Shown here: positions 18,495 to 27,171 of the stretch, one piece after another
How positions within the stretch are numbered: the stretch's first letter is position 1
Layout of the letters: each line of letters begins with the position of its first letter
Source: Nocardia wallacei
GTDB taxonomy: Bacteria; Actinomycetota; Actinomycetes; Mycobacteriales; Mycobacteriaceae
Direction of reading: 5' to 3'
Length of the DNA: 56,178 bases
Assembly: GCF_029868745.1 (NCBI RefSeq)
Contig: NZ_JARWOP010000300.1
Span: 1-56,178 of the forward strand
Made by a program: the position numbers and the translations under genes
The notes under the pieces: model-generated
What the model saw: the letters and a program-made list of their open reading frames with translations, nothing else
What the model was told of the DNA's origin: nothing
Database searches by the model: none

Positions 18495-19908
18495 CGTGGA
18501 TCCGGCGGACTGGGGCGTCGCCGAGGCTGCGGCACATCTGGTCGACGGCGACCTGAGCGCGCTGGAATATGCGCAACTTCTCCTGGATCGTGTCGAGAAG
18601 CACCGCCGGGGGCACGCCTTCATCACGGTGCGGCCGTCCGCGCTGCTCGACGCGGCCAGACAGGCCGATACAGCGCGGAGGCGCGGGGACGCCCTCGGAC
18701 CGCTACACGGCGTGCCGCTGGCGATCAAGGACAACATCGACACCGCCGATCTGCCGACCACCGGCGGTACCCCGGCCCTGCGTGATCATCGGCCCGCCGC
18801 CGACGCGAGGGTGGTGCACCGGCTGCGAGCCGCCGGCGCCCTGATCCTGGGCAAGGCCAACCTGCACGAACTCGCCTATGGGATGACCGGCGCCAACGCC
18901 TGCTTCGGTCCGATCGTCAATCCCTACGGTCGCGACCGTATCGCCGGAGGCAGCAGCGGGGGCACCGCCGCGGCCGTGGCCGCCCGGCTGACACCCGCCG
19001 GACTCGGCACCGACACCGGTGGCTCGGTGCGGATACCGGCGAGTCTGTGCGGTGTGGTGGGGTTGCGGCCCACCGTGGGGCGTTACTCCCGCGATGGGCT
19101 CATCGTCTTGTCGAGCACGCGCGATACCGCCGGTCCGTTGGCCCGCAGTGTCGATGACGTCCGGCTCATCGATGCGGTACTCGCTGGCCTGCCCGAACCG
19201 TCCACTCCGGCAGTCGCGTTCGGCAGGTTGGGCGTCGTGCGGAAACCCTTCGCCACAGGGCTCGCGCCGGACCTGGAAGCCTGCTTCCAGCGTCGGCTGG
19301 CCCAGTTGGACGCGGCGGGATTCGAGCTGGTTGAGTTCGACTTCCCGCCGTCCCTCGAAGATCTCATCGTCGAGGCGGGGTTTCCCATCGCCTTCTACGA
19401 GACGCCGAGAGAACTAGGGCGGTATCTGCGCGACTCGGGCACCGGTATCTCGGTGCGTGAACTGGTCGACCAGTGTGCCGGTACCGATGTCAGGGAGATT
19501 CTGACCGGCTTACTGGGCGCCCGGGCTATCTCCGCCGACGACTACCGGTTGGCCATGTCACGGTTTCGCCCGGAGCTGGACGCCTTGGTGCGCAAGAGTT
19601 TTCGCGACCATCGGCTGGACGCACTGATCTGGCCGACCACACCACTGACCGCCGCACCGATCGGTGCCGAGCAGGTCGAACTCGGCGGGCGGTCTACCTC
19701 GGCCTTCCTCGCCTACAGCCGCACCACGAATCTCGGCAGTATTCTCGGCTGGCCGGGAGTGAGCGTGCCGGGCGGACAAGACGATGCCGGACTGCCCATC
19801 GGTATCGCCCTCGACGGACTACCCGGCACCGACCATCAGCTACTGCGGATCGCCCGGGTCTGCGAGGACCTGTTCGGCCCGTTGCCCGCCCCACGGGAAC
19901 GGCGGTGA
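18484..19908 (+). CDS. Amidase-signature family hydrolase
   Basis: 474 aa. The Ser-cisSer-Lys triad is readable: Lys82 in LAIKDNIDT, the Gly/Ser-rich GGSSGGTAAAVA with the cis-Ser at 157/158, and the nucleophile Ser181 in TDTGGSVRIPAS. The family hydrolyses or transfers amides (GatA, indoleacetamide hydrolases, N-acyl-amino-acid hydrolases). The ATG at 18484 overlaps the aminotransferase end, and its own TGA overlaps the next start (GTGA). No GatB or GatC is nearby, so this is not the tRNA amidotransferase. Because a tryptophan dioxygenase lies two genes downstream and no classical arylformamidase is present, deformylation of N-formylkynurenine is an attractive but unproven role. Confidence 0.9.
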   Translation: MESDVDPADWGVAEAAAHLVDGDLSALEYAQLLLDRVEKHRRGHAFITVRPSALLDAARQADTARRRGDALGPLHGVPLAIKDNIDTADLPTTGGTPALRDHRPAADARVVHRLRAAGALILGKANLHELAYGMTGANACFGPIVNPYGRDRIAGGSSGGTAAAVAARLTPAGLGTDTGGSVRIPASLCGVVGLRPTVGRYSRDGLIVLSSTRDTAGPLARSVDDVRLIDAVLAGLPEPSTPAVAFGRLGVVRKPFATGLAPDLEACFQRRLAQLDAAGFELVEFDFPPSLEDLIVEAGFPIAFYETPRELGRYLRDSGTGISVRELVDQCAGTDVREILTGLLGARAISADDYRLAMSRFRPELDALVRKSFRDHRLDALIWPTTPLTAAPIGAEQVELGGRSTSAFLAYSRTTNLGSILGWPGVSVPGGQDDAGLPIGIALDGLPGTDHQLLRIARVCEDLFGPLPAPRERR

Positions 19909-21122
19909 TTCCGTACGACGAGGTCTTCGGCGATCCGGAATTGCCCACCCGGTTCACCGATGCCCGCTTGGTATCGGAATACCGTGGGGCGGGCAGCCCG
20001 GCGGGCGAACTGCTCTATGTGGGATTCGGCGAAACCTGGACGCGGATCGCCCCCGGGTTGACCGCGGCGCTGGCGGCCGTGCCCGCACATGCCCACGGCT
20101 ACATCGTGTCACAGTACGGTCTGCCTCGACTGCAGCGCGTGCTGCGGGACTACGTCACCCGCGACCACGGGCTGGCACCCGAATTCCGCGCGGGTCACGA
20201 CTACGAAGTCGCGGCGACAGCCGGGGGAACCCGGACGGCGATGTTCGACTTCGGTCGCATGCTGCACGCGGAGGGCGTCGCGCGAGCATGCGCACCGATG
20301 CCGGGCTGGGACTACGCCGGTGTGTTCGCACCCCTCGGCTACCGGATGGACTACTACCCCGCGTCCGACGGTCACCCGGTGACAGAGACTCTCGAACTGG
20401 ACAGCGACACACTGGTGGTGATCAACGCCCAGCACAATCCCACCGGGTCCAACTGGCCGCCGGATAGCGTACGGCGACTACTCCTGGCGGCCCGTGCAGC
20501 CGGTGCGGCAATCCTGCTGGACGATGCGTACTTCGGCGTGCACGATCCGCGGCAGTCGCCGACCTCCGCGCTGCGCCTGCTGCTGGAAACGGCCGCCCCG
20601 GCACGATGGCTGGCGGTGCGGTCGCTGGGAAAGCAGTTCCATTGCAGTGGCTGGGGAATCGGTGCGGCGACCGCGTCTCCGGACACTCTGGACGCACTGG
20701 TCAACGATTGGCAGTTCCATCACGGGTTCGCCAGTGCTATTCCATTGCAGGAGGCGATGGCCCGCTGGCTCGAAGACCCGGCGGCCGAGCGTTACCTCGC
20801 CGCACAAGGGCGCGATTATGGGATGAAACGTGTTGTCCTGCAACATTTTCTGCATCGACAGCTCGGCTATCCAAGAGGGTCGGTGCAGGTGGGCCAGTTC
20901 GCGCCGTTCGCCCGGGTACCGGTGCCACGCGCGCGGCGGCATGCGTCGATGACCGAGTTCCGGCGCGAATTCCTGTGGCATACCGGCGTATTGGTGGGCG
21001 TGGACCGCTGGGACGCGCACGACGATGACGAGTGGCCTTGCTACAGGCTGTATCTCGGACCGCACCTGACTGTGCTCCGCGAAGCCCTGGGCCGGATCCG
21101 GAAGGCCGGATATGGGTACTGA
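19905..21122 (+). CDS. Fold-type I (class I/II) PLP aminotransferase
   Basis: 405 aa from a GTG at 19905 inside the amidase stop. Family features are the substrate and phosphate region VSQYGLPRLQRVLRDYV, AATAGGTRTAMFDF, the NPTG motif in NAQHNPTGSNWPP, the PLP-ring Asp and Tyr in LLDDAYFG, and the Schiff-base Lys243 in SLGKQFHCSGWGIG. Related enzymes include kynurenine aminotransferases and specialised enzymes of peptide-antibiotic pathways. Its stop overlaps the tryptophan dioxygenase start by 11 bp, so transamination of kynurenine or a related aromatic amino acid is a reasonable inference. A cyclising or C-S lyase-type reaction cannot be excluded. Confidence 0.88.
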   Translation: MIPYDEVFGDPELPTRFTDARLVSEYRGAGSPAGELLYVGFGETWTRIAPGLTAALAAVPAHAHGYIVSQYGLPRLQRVLRDYVTRDHGLAPEFRAGHDYEVAATAGGTRTAMFDFGRMLHAEGVARACAPMPGWDYAGVFAPLGYRMDYYPASDGHPVTETLELDSDTLVVINAQHNPTGSNWPPDSVRRLLLAARAAGAAILLDDAYFGVHDPRQSPTSALRLLLETAAPARWLAVRSLGKQFHCSGWGIGAATASPDTLDALVNDWQFHHGFASAIPLQEAMARWLEDPAAERYLAAQGRDYGMKRVVLQHFLHRQLGYPRGSVQVGQFAPFARVPVPRARRHASMTEFRREFLWHTGVLVGVDRWDAHDDDEWPCYRLYLGPHLTVLREALGRIRKAGYGY

Positions 21123-21879
21123 TCACGACGGCATGACCTATGCCGAGTACCTCCACCTGGACCGCGTGCTCGATGCGCAATATCCGCGCGCCGAACCCGA
21201 GGAACACGACGAGCTGATGTTCATCATCCATCACCAAGTCACCGAACTGTGGTTCAAACTGCTGCTGCACGAGGTGGCCGCAACGCGTACGGCGTTCCGT
21301 GCCGATGCCGCCGACTGGGCGGCACTGTCGAGGGCCGCGCGGGTCCTGACACACATGAACGATCAATGGCGGGTGCTGGACACGCTGACTCCGGAGGCCT
21401 TCCACCGGTTCCGCCACGCGCTGGGATCGGCGTCCGGGCTGTTCTCCGTACAGTACCGAGCGCTGGAATACCTGCTCGGCAAGCGTCACCCGGGCTGGAA
21501 CGCGGTGGCGGCAACGGACGCCGACCAGCCGAGCGTGTTCGACGAATTCCTGCGGTTCCTCCATCGGCGCGGACATCCGGTACCGGACCGGTACCTGCAC
21601 CGCGACTGGCGCGACCGCCGTGACACCGGCCCGCAACTCGACCGGGTACTGGAGCGGATCTGTGCCCGTGGCGGTGACGAACGGCTGCTGTGTGAAGAGC
21701 TGGCCGCCATCGATGGACTCCTGAGGGAGTGGCGACTGCGGCATCTGCAGCTGGTCGAGCGACTGCTGGGCGGTAGCCCCGGCACCGGCGGTACCGCCGG
21801 TGTGGGGTATCTGAAAATGACCGTGGACGACCTGCACTTTCCCGAGCTGGCAAGGTTCACGTGCGACCCTAACGCCTGA
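21112..21879 (+). CDS. kynA: Tryptophan 2,3-dioxygenase
   Basis: 255 aa, near the 260-285 aa of bacterial TDOs. Diagnostic blocks are TYAEYLHLD, HDELMFIIHHQVTELWFK (about 32-50), FRHALGSASGLFSVQYR, and the heme axial His211 in WRLRHLQLVERLLGG followed by GTGGTAGVGYLK and FPEL. The cytosolic heme enzyme opens the indole ring of L-Trp to N-formylkynurenine. The family normally has G-F-Q-S before the QYR; here it is G-L-F-S-V-QYR, a modest deviation close to the active site. It is the last gene of the four-gene run and is followed by a strong hairpin. TDO homologues inside antibiotic clusters (for example the daptomycin and actinomycin clusters) supply kynurenine units, which fits this setting. 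Confidence 0.93.
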   Translation: MGTDHDGMTYAEYLHLDRVLDAQYPRAEPEEHDELMFIIHHQVTELWFKLLLHEVAATRTAFRADAADWAALSRAARVLTHMNDQWRVLDTLTPEAFHRFRHALGSASGLFSVQYRALEYLLGKRHPGWNAVAATDADQPSVFDEFLRFLHRRGHPVPDRYLHRDWRDRRDTGPQLDRVLERICARGGDERLLCEELAAIDGLLREWRLRHLQLVERLLGGSPGTGGTAGVGYLKMTVDDLHFPELARFTCDPNA

Positions 21880-21925
21880 CCCGCACCGAGGCGGTCCGGC
21901 TGGGCGGGGACACCCTCTCAGGTCG

Positions 21926-21961
21926 CGGTTCGGCACCACCACGGGTGATGGTGCCGAACCG
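21926..21961. terminator. Strong hairpin between convergent genes
   Basis: A perfect 13-bp inverted repeat, CGGTTCGGCACCA (21926-21938) and TGGTGCCGAACCG (21949-21961), with a 10-nt loop. It lies between the convergent dioxygenase and ABC binding-protein genes. There is no U-tract, as is common in actinobacteria. It probably acts as a bidirectional terminator and marks the edge of the biosynthetic run. Confidence 0.85.
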
Positions 21962-21997
21962 TGCCGAATCGTGGGCAGTCGCGGCGTGGCCGCAGGA

Positions 21998-23278
21998 TCA
22001 GGATGGTGCGGATGGTGCGAGCGACTTCTTCAGGGCGGCAGCGGTCGCCTCGTCGAGGCACGTGGGCTTACCACCGTTGTCGGAGTGGAAGGCGCCGCCC
22101 GAGGTGTGCCCGGTGAAGTAACACAGCGGGAAGCTCGGCTGACCTTCCGGGAAGGTCAACGGCGGCGCGAGACCGCCGAGGGTTTCGTCGCGCAGGGCGC
22201 GCAGACCCTTGACGACATCTGCGCTCGTAGACGACGGGGACAGACCGACCGCTTCGGCCGCTGCCTGGAACAACCGGCCACCTGCCCACGGCCACAGCAG
22301 TGGCGAGCTGAAGTCCGCGCTGTCGCGCATGCCGGGGACATAGGTGTCGAGGGCCTGCCCGAAGTCCTTGATGGCCGGATTCGAGTCATCGGTGTAGAGC
22401 GCGTTGGAGCCTGCGAAGATGCTGCCCTCGAAGTTCGGGTCCGTGGCCCATGCCTTCTGCAGGCTGACTCCGGTCGGGGCCTGGGTGGGTGTATAGCCTT
22501 GCTGCGCACAGGAATTCGCGATTCGCGAAATTGCCTCGACCGAGACGGCGGGGAATACGGCGTCGACGCCCTCGGTCTTGAAGGCCAGGCAGGGTGCGAT
22601 GTAGTTCGGTGCCGCGATGGCGACCTTCTCCGCGGCGAATCCCAGACCGGCCTGGGTAGCCATCGGCTCCAGCATCTGCGGAAGCTGCTCACAGACCGGT
22701 ATCTCGGCGCAGTAGTAGACGCCGAGAGTCTTCGCGCCCGCCTGTTTGGCCTGGGCCACCTCACCGAGCATCAATACCGCGAGCGTTGTCCCGGAGGCGA
22801 AGAAGTTCGGATCGGTCATGAACGGTGCATCGACCGGTTGTCCGCCGATGACCGGAATGCCCTTGCTGTCGACGTAGTTCTGCCAGCTCGAGCTGACCAG
22901 ACTGGTCTGGCCGACGATCGCGACCACCTTGTCCTGTTCGACGAGCTTCTTGGCGACGGCCAGTGCCGTCGTCGGATTCTGTTGGTCGTCGTAGGCGACG
23001 ACTTTGACCGGGTGGCCGTTGATTCCGCCGCGATCGTTGACCCATGATGCCCATGCCTGCAGCACATCGGTGGCACGCCCGACCGATCCGGCGGCCGGGC
23101 CGGTGCAACTGCAGATCGATCCGATGAGGATGGGATCGCCCGGGAGGCCGCCGTCGGACACCTTCGCCGGGCCGACCGATGCGGGACGTTCGTCCGTCGA
23201 GTCGGCCGAACACGAGGTGAGCGCAAGCGCTGCGGCCAGCACGGGCGCGACCCACCATCGAAACCTTGTGTTCTTCAT
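21998..23278 (-). CDS. Branched-chain-amino-acid-type ABC substrate-binding lipoprotein
   Basis: 426 aa. The lipoprotein signal peptide has a basic start (MKNTRFRWW), a hydrophobic core and the lipobox LTSC, with the modified Cys at about residue 23. The mature protein is a type I periplasmic-binding fold of the LivK/Peripla_BP_6 group: DPILIGSICSCTGPAA, ASWVNDRGGINGHPVKV, VVAIVGQTSLVSSSW, GIPVIGG. ATG 23278 has AGGAG upstream. It is the third gene of the transporter operon, 38 bp after livF. The ligand is unknown; amino acids, their derivatives and aromatic acids are typical for the family. Its closeness to the tryptophan pathway suggests an aromatic amino acid, which is inference. Confidence 0.92.
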   Translation of the reverse strand: MKNTRFRWWVAPVLAAALALTSCSADSTDERPASVGPAKVSDGGLPGDPILIGSICSCTGPAAGSVGRATDVLQAWASWVNDRGGINGHPVKVVAYDDQQNPTTALAVAKKLVEQDKVVAIVGQTSLVSSSWQNYVDSKGIPVIGGQPVDAPFMTDPNFFASGTTLAVLMLGEVAQAKQAGAKTLGVYYCAEIPVCEQLPQMLEPMATQAGLGFAAEKVAIAAPNYIAPCLAFKTEGVDAVFPAVSVEAISRIANSCAQQGYTPTQAPTGVSLQKAWATDPNFEGSIFAGSNALYTDDSNPAIKDFGQALDTYVPGMRDSADFSSPLLWPWAGGRLFQAAAEAVGLSPSSTSADVVKGLRALRDETLGGLAPPLTFPEGQPSFPLCYFTGHTSGGAFHSDNGGKPTCLDEATAAALKKSLAPSAPS

Positions 23279-23316
23279 TGCTCCACTCCTGTACGGATAT
23301 CGAGAATGTCGATTCG

Positions 23317-24159
23317 CTACCCCCATGGCCCGGTAGGAGTACCGGGTGGGTGTCCCGCCGGCGACGCCGGTGAGTCTGTGCGGTCGCCCGTGCTGCCGAG
23401 ATAGTTCCGCAGCACGGCGTCCCGGTTGATATGTGCGGCAGGTCCTGCGAAGGCGACCGTGCCGCGACTGAGTAAGACCACGTGATCGGCCATCGTCAGG
23501 GCACGGTCGACGTACTGCTCGACCAGCACGATCGCCGAGCCGGTGGTGCGCAATTCGCCCAGCGCGGTGAAGATTTCGTCCACGACCAGGGGCGCGAGGC
23601 CGATGGATACCTCGTCCAGCAGGACGACCGCGGGATCGGCCAGCCAGGCGCGCCCCAGTGCCAGCATCTGCTGCTGGCCGCCTGACAACGAGCCGGCTCG
23701 CTGCGCGAGCTTCGTGCGCAGAGTGGGGAAGATGTCGAGAACCGCGTCGGTGCCGCCGCGCCGCCACGGTGGCGTCAGCAGGCGCAGGTTTTCCTGGACT
23801 GTCAAGTCCGCGAAAATACCCCGTCCCTCGGGGATCAGGCACAGGCCCGCACGAGCACGCCGTGCCGGCCTGTCGCGGGTCAGATCGGTTCCGGCGACCG
23901 ACACGGTTCCCGAGCGTGCGGGCAGGATGCCCGAGACCACGCGCAGCAGCGTGGATTTCCCGGCCCCGTTCGGTCCCAGCAACGCCACGACGGATTTGTG
24001 TGGAACCGCCAGATCGACGCCGTGCAGCACGATCGCGGAGCCGTATCCGGCGGTGATCGAGCGCACGTCGAGCGCGAGGCCGGTACCAGTGCGGTGGCCT
24101 GTCGCACCCGTCGAGCCGTCCTGCGGAACGCCCGCCGCCGCCGGTTGTTGGCCGGTCAT
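23317..24159 (-). CDS. livF: LivF-type ABC transporter ATPase
   Basis: 280 aa. Walker A is GPNGAGKST (near residue 58), followed by the LivF-typical CLIPEGRGIFADLTVQENL, the signature SLSGGQQQML, Walker B VVLLDEVSIGLAP and the switch His region replaced by VLVEQYVD as is usual in LivF. It is longer than typical LivF (about 235 aa) because of an N-terminal Gly/Thr-rich lead of about 28 residues and a Pro/Gly-rich C-terminal tail. ATG 24159 overlaps the stop of the permease/ATPase fusion (ATGA), so the two are coupled. It should form a heterodimer with the C-terminal LivG domain of that fusion. Confidence 0.93.
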   Translation of the reverse strand: MTGQQPAAAGVPQDGSTGATGHRTGTGLALDVRSITAGYGSAIVLHGVDLAVPHKSVVALLGPNGAGKSTLLRVVSGILPARSGTVSVAGTDLTRDRPARRARAGLCLIPEGRGIFADLTVQENLRLLTPPWRRGGTDAVLDIFPTLRTKLAQRAGSLSGGQQQMLALGRAWLADPAVVLLDEVSIGLAPLVVDEIFTALGELRTTGSAIVLVEQYVDRALTMADHVVLLSRGTVAFAGPAAHINRDAVLRNYLGSTGDRTDSPASPAGHPPGTPTGPWG

Positions 24160-26843
24160 GCGACCGGTTCTTGTTGCCGGTAGTCGGCGGTTACCGGTTC
24201 GCCCAAGTAGGCGTGCTGCACCAGCTCCGACGCCCGGACCTGGGCGGGCGGACCACGGAATATCGGCCTGCCGAAGTCGAGTACGACGATCTCGTCGCAG
24301 ATCTCGAGCACCAGCGACATGTCGTGCTCCACCAGCACGATTCCAACATCGCGCGCGGTGACTACGTGTCGCAGGATCTGCCCGAAGCGCACCGTCTCGG
24401 CGCGATCGAGACCGGCGCTCGGCTCGTCGAGCAACAGGATCCGGTACGGCCCCGCCAGACAGCGGGCGAGCTCGACCAGTCGCCGCTGTCCGATGGACAG
24501 GGTCGCGACGCGAGTGTGGGCGAGAGATTCGATGCCGCACAACGCCATCGCGGAGGCCGTGGCAGCGCGCACCCTGCCGGCCTGTCCACGGGCCGCGACC
24601 AGGTGGGCCAGTGGGTTCGCCCCGGCGAGCGGGCCTTCGGCTCCGATTGCGACGTTGTCGGCGACGGTCAGGGAATCGAAGAGTTCGGTCTGCTGAAAGG
24701 TTCGCCCGACGCCGAGCCGGGCCCGGCGTGCCGTCGATGCACGGTTTATCGACCGGTCCCGCAGTCGTACCTCACCGGCATGGATCGGGACCAGGCCGGT
24801 GCAGGCGTCGAACGTGGTGGTCTTGCCCGCACCGTTGGGTCCGATGAGCCCGGTGATCCGCCCGGTGGGTGCTTCGAACGACAGCTTCTCGACAGCCACG
24901 ACGCCACCGAAGCGCACCGAAAGTTCGTGAACACCCAGGACCGCCGGGCTCCGGTGAGTCGATGTCTCCGGTACGACGACCACCGGCGCCGGGGTGCGCC
25001 GAAACGCACGGTCCACCCGAGACCGAATGGCACCGGGAACCTCCAGGCGCTCCGCGGTGGCGGCCCGGAGTATCACCAGTGCCCCGAACAGAACCTGAAG
25101 CCACAGCGACGCGTCAGCGACGGCAAGGTAGGACGGCACCAGGATGAGCGCCGCCGCGGCGAGCAACGGATACCACGGCTCGCGGCCCACCACCAGGATC
25201 GTCACCGCGAAGAAGGTGACCGATACCAGCGGCTGGTAATTGGCCGCGGAGGCGGTGGTCTGCGTCATCCCGGCGAGGGCGCCACCCAACGCTGCGAAAA
25301 ATGCCGACAGACAGAAGACGAGCACCCGCGTGACTTCGACGGAGACTCCGTGGGTCCGCAGCGCAGCCGGTGATTCGGCGAGCCCCCGGAGCAGCCGCCC
25401 GAGTCTGCCGCGGTCCAATGCCACCACTGTCACGGTGCCGACCGCGGCCAGTATCAACACGAGATAATAGAACGCCGGGTCGGAATCGAGTCCGAGTACG
25501 CCGGGGCGTGGCATCGCGACGCCGAGACCACTGGTGCCGAACATGAACGGCTGGTTGTAGACCATCATCTGTACGACGACGCCGAATCCGAAGGTGGCCA
25601 ATGCGAGATACACGCCGCCGAGCCTGATCGCCGGAATCGACAGCACCGCGCCGATGGGCACGACCACCAGTCCGCAGCCGAGGAACGCGAGCGGCCACGG
25701 CAGCCCCTGATCGACCGCGAAGTGCGAGAACGCGCAGGCGCCGATCGCGGTAAAAGCCATGTGGCACAGCGAAACCTGACCGGATGTACGGATCAGCAGG
25801 CCGAGCGACAGGAATACGAGCGTCGTCGCCACCGCCACGGTCCAATCCGTCAAATGGATGCCCGCGAACGCCGGAACCAGAGCCAGCGCCGCCAGCAGCG
25901 CAGCTCCGGCGGACGCCTGTACCGCCGGCGGGGTGACCCAACCGGATCGGATTCGCTGAATCGTCCGGTCCCGATTCGCGAGGTAGCGCCGTGGCATGAC
26001 GAGCAGTACGAGAAACAGCGTCACGAAGGGCAGCGCGGCGGGAATCCCCGCGGCGGCACTGGTCGTGAGGTAGCGGGTAGCCAGCGAGGCGAGCACCCCG
26101 ATGAGCAATCCACCCCCGAAACTCCCTGGGAGACTGGTGAATCGGCCGATCGCCGCCGCGCCGAACGCCTGGACGACCAGCAGCGTCAGCTGGGTGGGGT
26201 CGAGCGGGAGTAACGGCGCGAACAGCACCCCGGACAGCGACGCGAAACCGGTGCCGACGCACCACGCCCATCGCCGCGTTCGGGCCGAGCTGGTCCCGGC
26301 CAGATCCAGCAGCGTGGCATTTCCGACTACCGCGCGCATCGCGATGCCGTGGCGGGTGAACCGCAGCACGGCCGACAATGCGGCGGTCGCGACGACCGCG
26401 ATGCCGAACGTGGCCAAGTCCGACCACTGCACCCGCACACCGAAGGCGTCGAATCCGCCCGGTGGCAGGAAGTTCGGCACGATGCGGGTCGTCGCCTGCC
26501 CGTAGCCGAGAGTCGCCCCCGCCTGGACTATCAGTAGTACGCCGACAGTCACGGCGATGCGCAGTTCGACGGTGGCCCGGTCGACCGCCCGGGCGAGCAA
26601 CTCCAGCGCCATACCCATGGTCGGGCCGACGCCGAGCACACAGACCGCCGCTGCGAGCTGCCACATTGTGCCGTGGACCACGTGCAGCGTGTAGAACGTG
26701 TACGCCGACACCGTGGCCATAGCACCGTGGGCGAAGTTGAACACTCCCGACGTCCGATAGGTGAGTACGAGACCTACGGCGGCCAGTCCGTACACCGAGC
26801 CCGTGACGATTCCCGCGATCAGGAACGGCAGCAGATCCGTCAC
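24156..26843 (-). CDS. LivH-LivM-LivG triple fusion: two permease domains and an ATPase in one chain
   Basis: 895 aa from a GTG at 26843 with GGGAG upstream. Residues about 1-290 are LivH-like (TDLLPFLIAGIVTGSVYGLA, then SGVFNFAHGAM). About 300-610 are LivM-like, with Leu/Val/Ala membrane helices and GQVSLCHMAFTAIGA. About 650-895 are the LivG ATPase: GPNGAGKTTT near 670, FQQTELFDSLTVADNV, a variant signature LSIGQRRLVELA in place of LSGGQ, Walker B ILLLDEPSAGLD and LVEHDMS. LivM-LivG fusions are common in actinobacteria; having LivH on the same chain means the whole inner-membrane core needs only LivF. The gene heads the transporter operon and diverges from the AraC regulator. A longer reading frame upstream to 27017 lacks coding character. 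Confidence 0.9.
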   Translation of the reverse strand: MTDLLPFLIAGIVTGSVYGLAAVGLVLTYRTSGVFNFAHGAMATVSAYTFYTLHVVHGTMWQLAAAVCVLGVGPTMGMALELLARAVDRATVELRIAVTVGVLLIVQAGATLGYGQATTRIVPNFLPPGGFDAFGVRVQWSDLATFGIAVVATAALSAVLRFTRHGIAMRAVVGNATLLDLAGTSSARTRRWAWCVGTGFASLSGVLFAPLLPLDPTQLTLLVVQAFGAAAIGRFTSLPGSFGGGLLIGVLASLATRYLTTSAAAGIPAALPFVTLFLVLLVMPRRYLANRDRTIQRIRSGWVTPPAVQASAGAALLAALALVPAFAGIHLTDWTVAVATTLVFLSLGLLIRTSGQVSLCHMAFTAIGACAFSHFAVDQGLPWPLAFLGCGLVVVPIGAVLSIPAIRLGGVYLALATFGFGVVVQMMVYNQPFMFGTSGLGVAMPRPGVLGLDSDPAFYYLVLILAAVGTVTVVALDRGRLGRLLRGLAESPAALRTHGVSVEVTRVLVFCLSAFFAALGGALAGMTQTTASAANYQPLVSVTFFAVTILVVGREPWYPLLAAAALILVPSYLAVADASLWLQVLFGALVILRAATAERLEVPGAIRSRVDRAFRRTPAPVVVVPETSTHRSPAVLGVHELSVRFGGVVAVEKLSFEAPTGRITGLIGPNGAGKTTTFDACTGLVPIHAGEVRLRDRSINRASTARRARLGVGRTFQQTELFDSLTVADNVAIGAEGPLAGANPLAHLVAARGQAGRVRAATASAMALCGIESLAHTRVATLSIGQRRLVELARCLAGPYRILLLDEPSAGLDRAETVRFGQILRHVVTARDVGIVLVEHDMSLVLEICDEIVVLDFGRPIFRGPPAQVRASELVQHAYLGEPVTADYRQQEPVA

Positions 26844-27171
26844 GAGGGACTCCCGGTTTCGGTGCCGCACACGGGCGCGGCATGCAACGTCAGTGTCGGC
26901 GGTTGCCCTGTGGCACACCACGCCAATCCGGAACATCTGCCTCGCAACAGAAATTGACGAGATGAAAACGAAGAATGGTGCCTTTCGCTGTCCTCGGTCG
27001 GCCGAGACTCGGTACACGACCAGTCCGTCAGTGATTTCCCACCATTGGATAGGAGTGAAGATTGCGCCGGAGAGCTCACCGTGGGATATGAAATCCTACT
27101 AGCGATGGGCAGACCGGAGAGATGGCGCTGGGACATCATCGCCATCATCGAGCTGTTCGAGGTGCCCCGAA
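26844..27171. promoter_or_regulatory. Divergent promoter region of the ABC operon and araC gene
   Basis: 328 bp between divergent starts, with a clearly lower GC stretch around 26940-27110. Promoters for both directions and the AraC-type operator should lie here. I see no long perfect inverted repeat, as expected for AraC proteins, which bind direct or imperfect half-sites. GAGGTG precedes the araC ATG by eight bases. Confidence 0.55.

Noticed and set aside
26844..27017. Upstream extension of the LivHMG fusion to a start at 27017
   Set aside because: The extra 58 residues lack hydrophobic or conserved sequence; the GTG at 26843 has GGGAG and begins exactly where LivH similarity starts.
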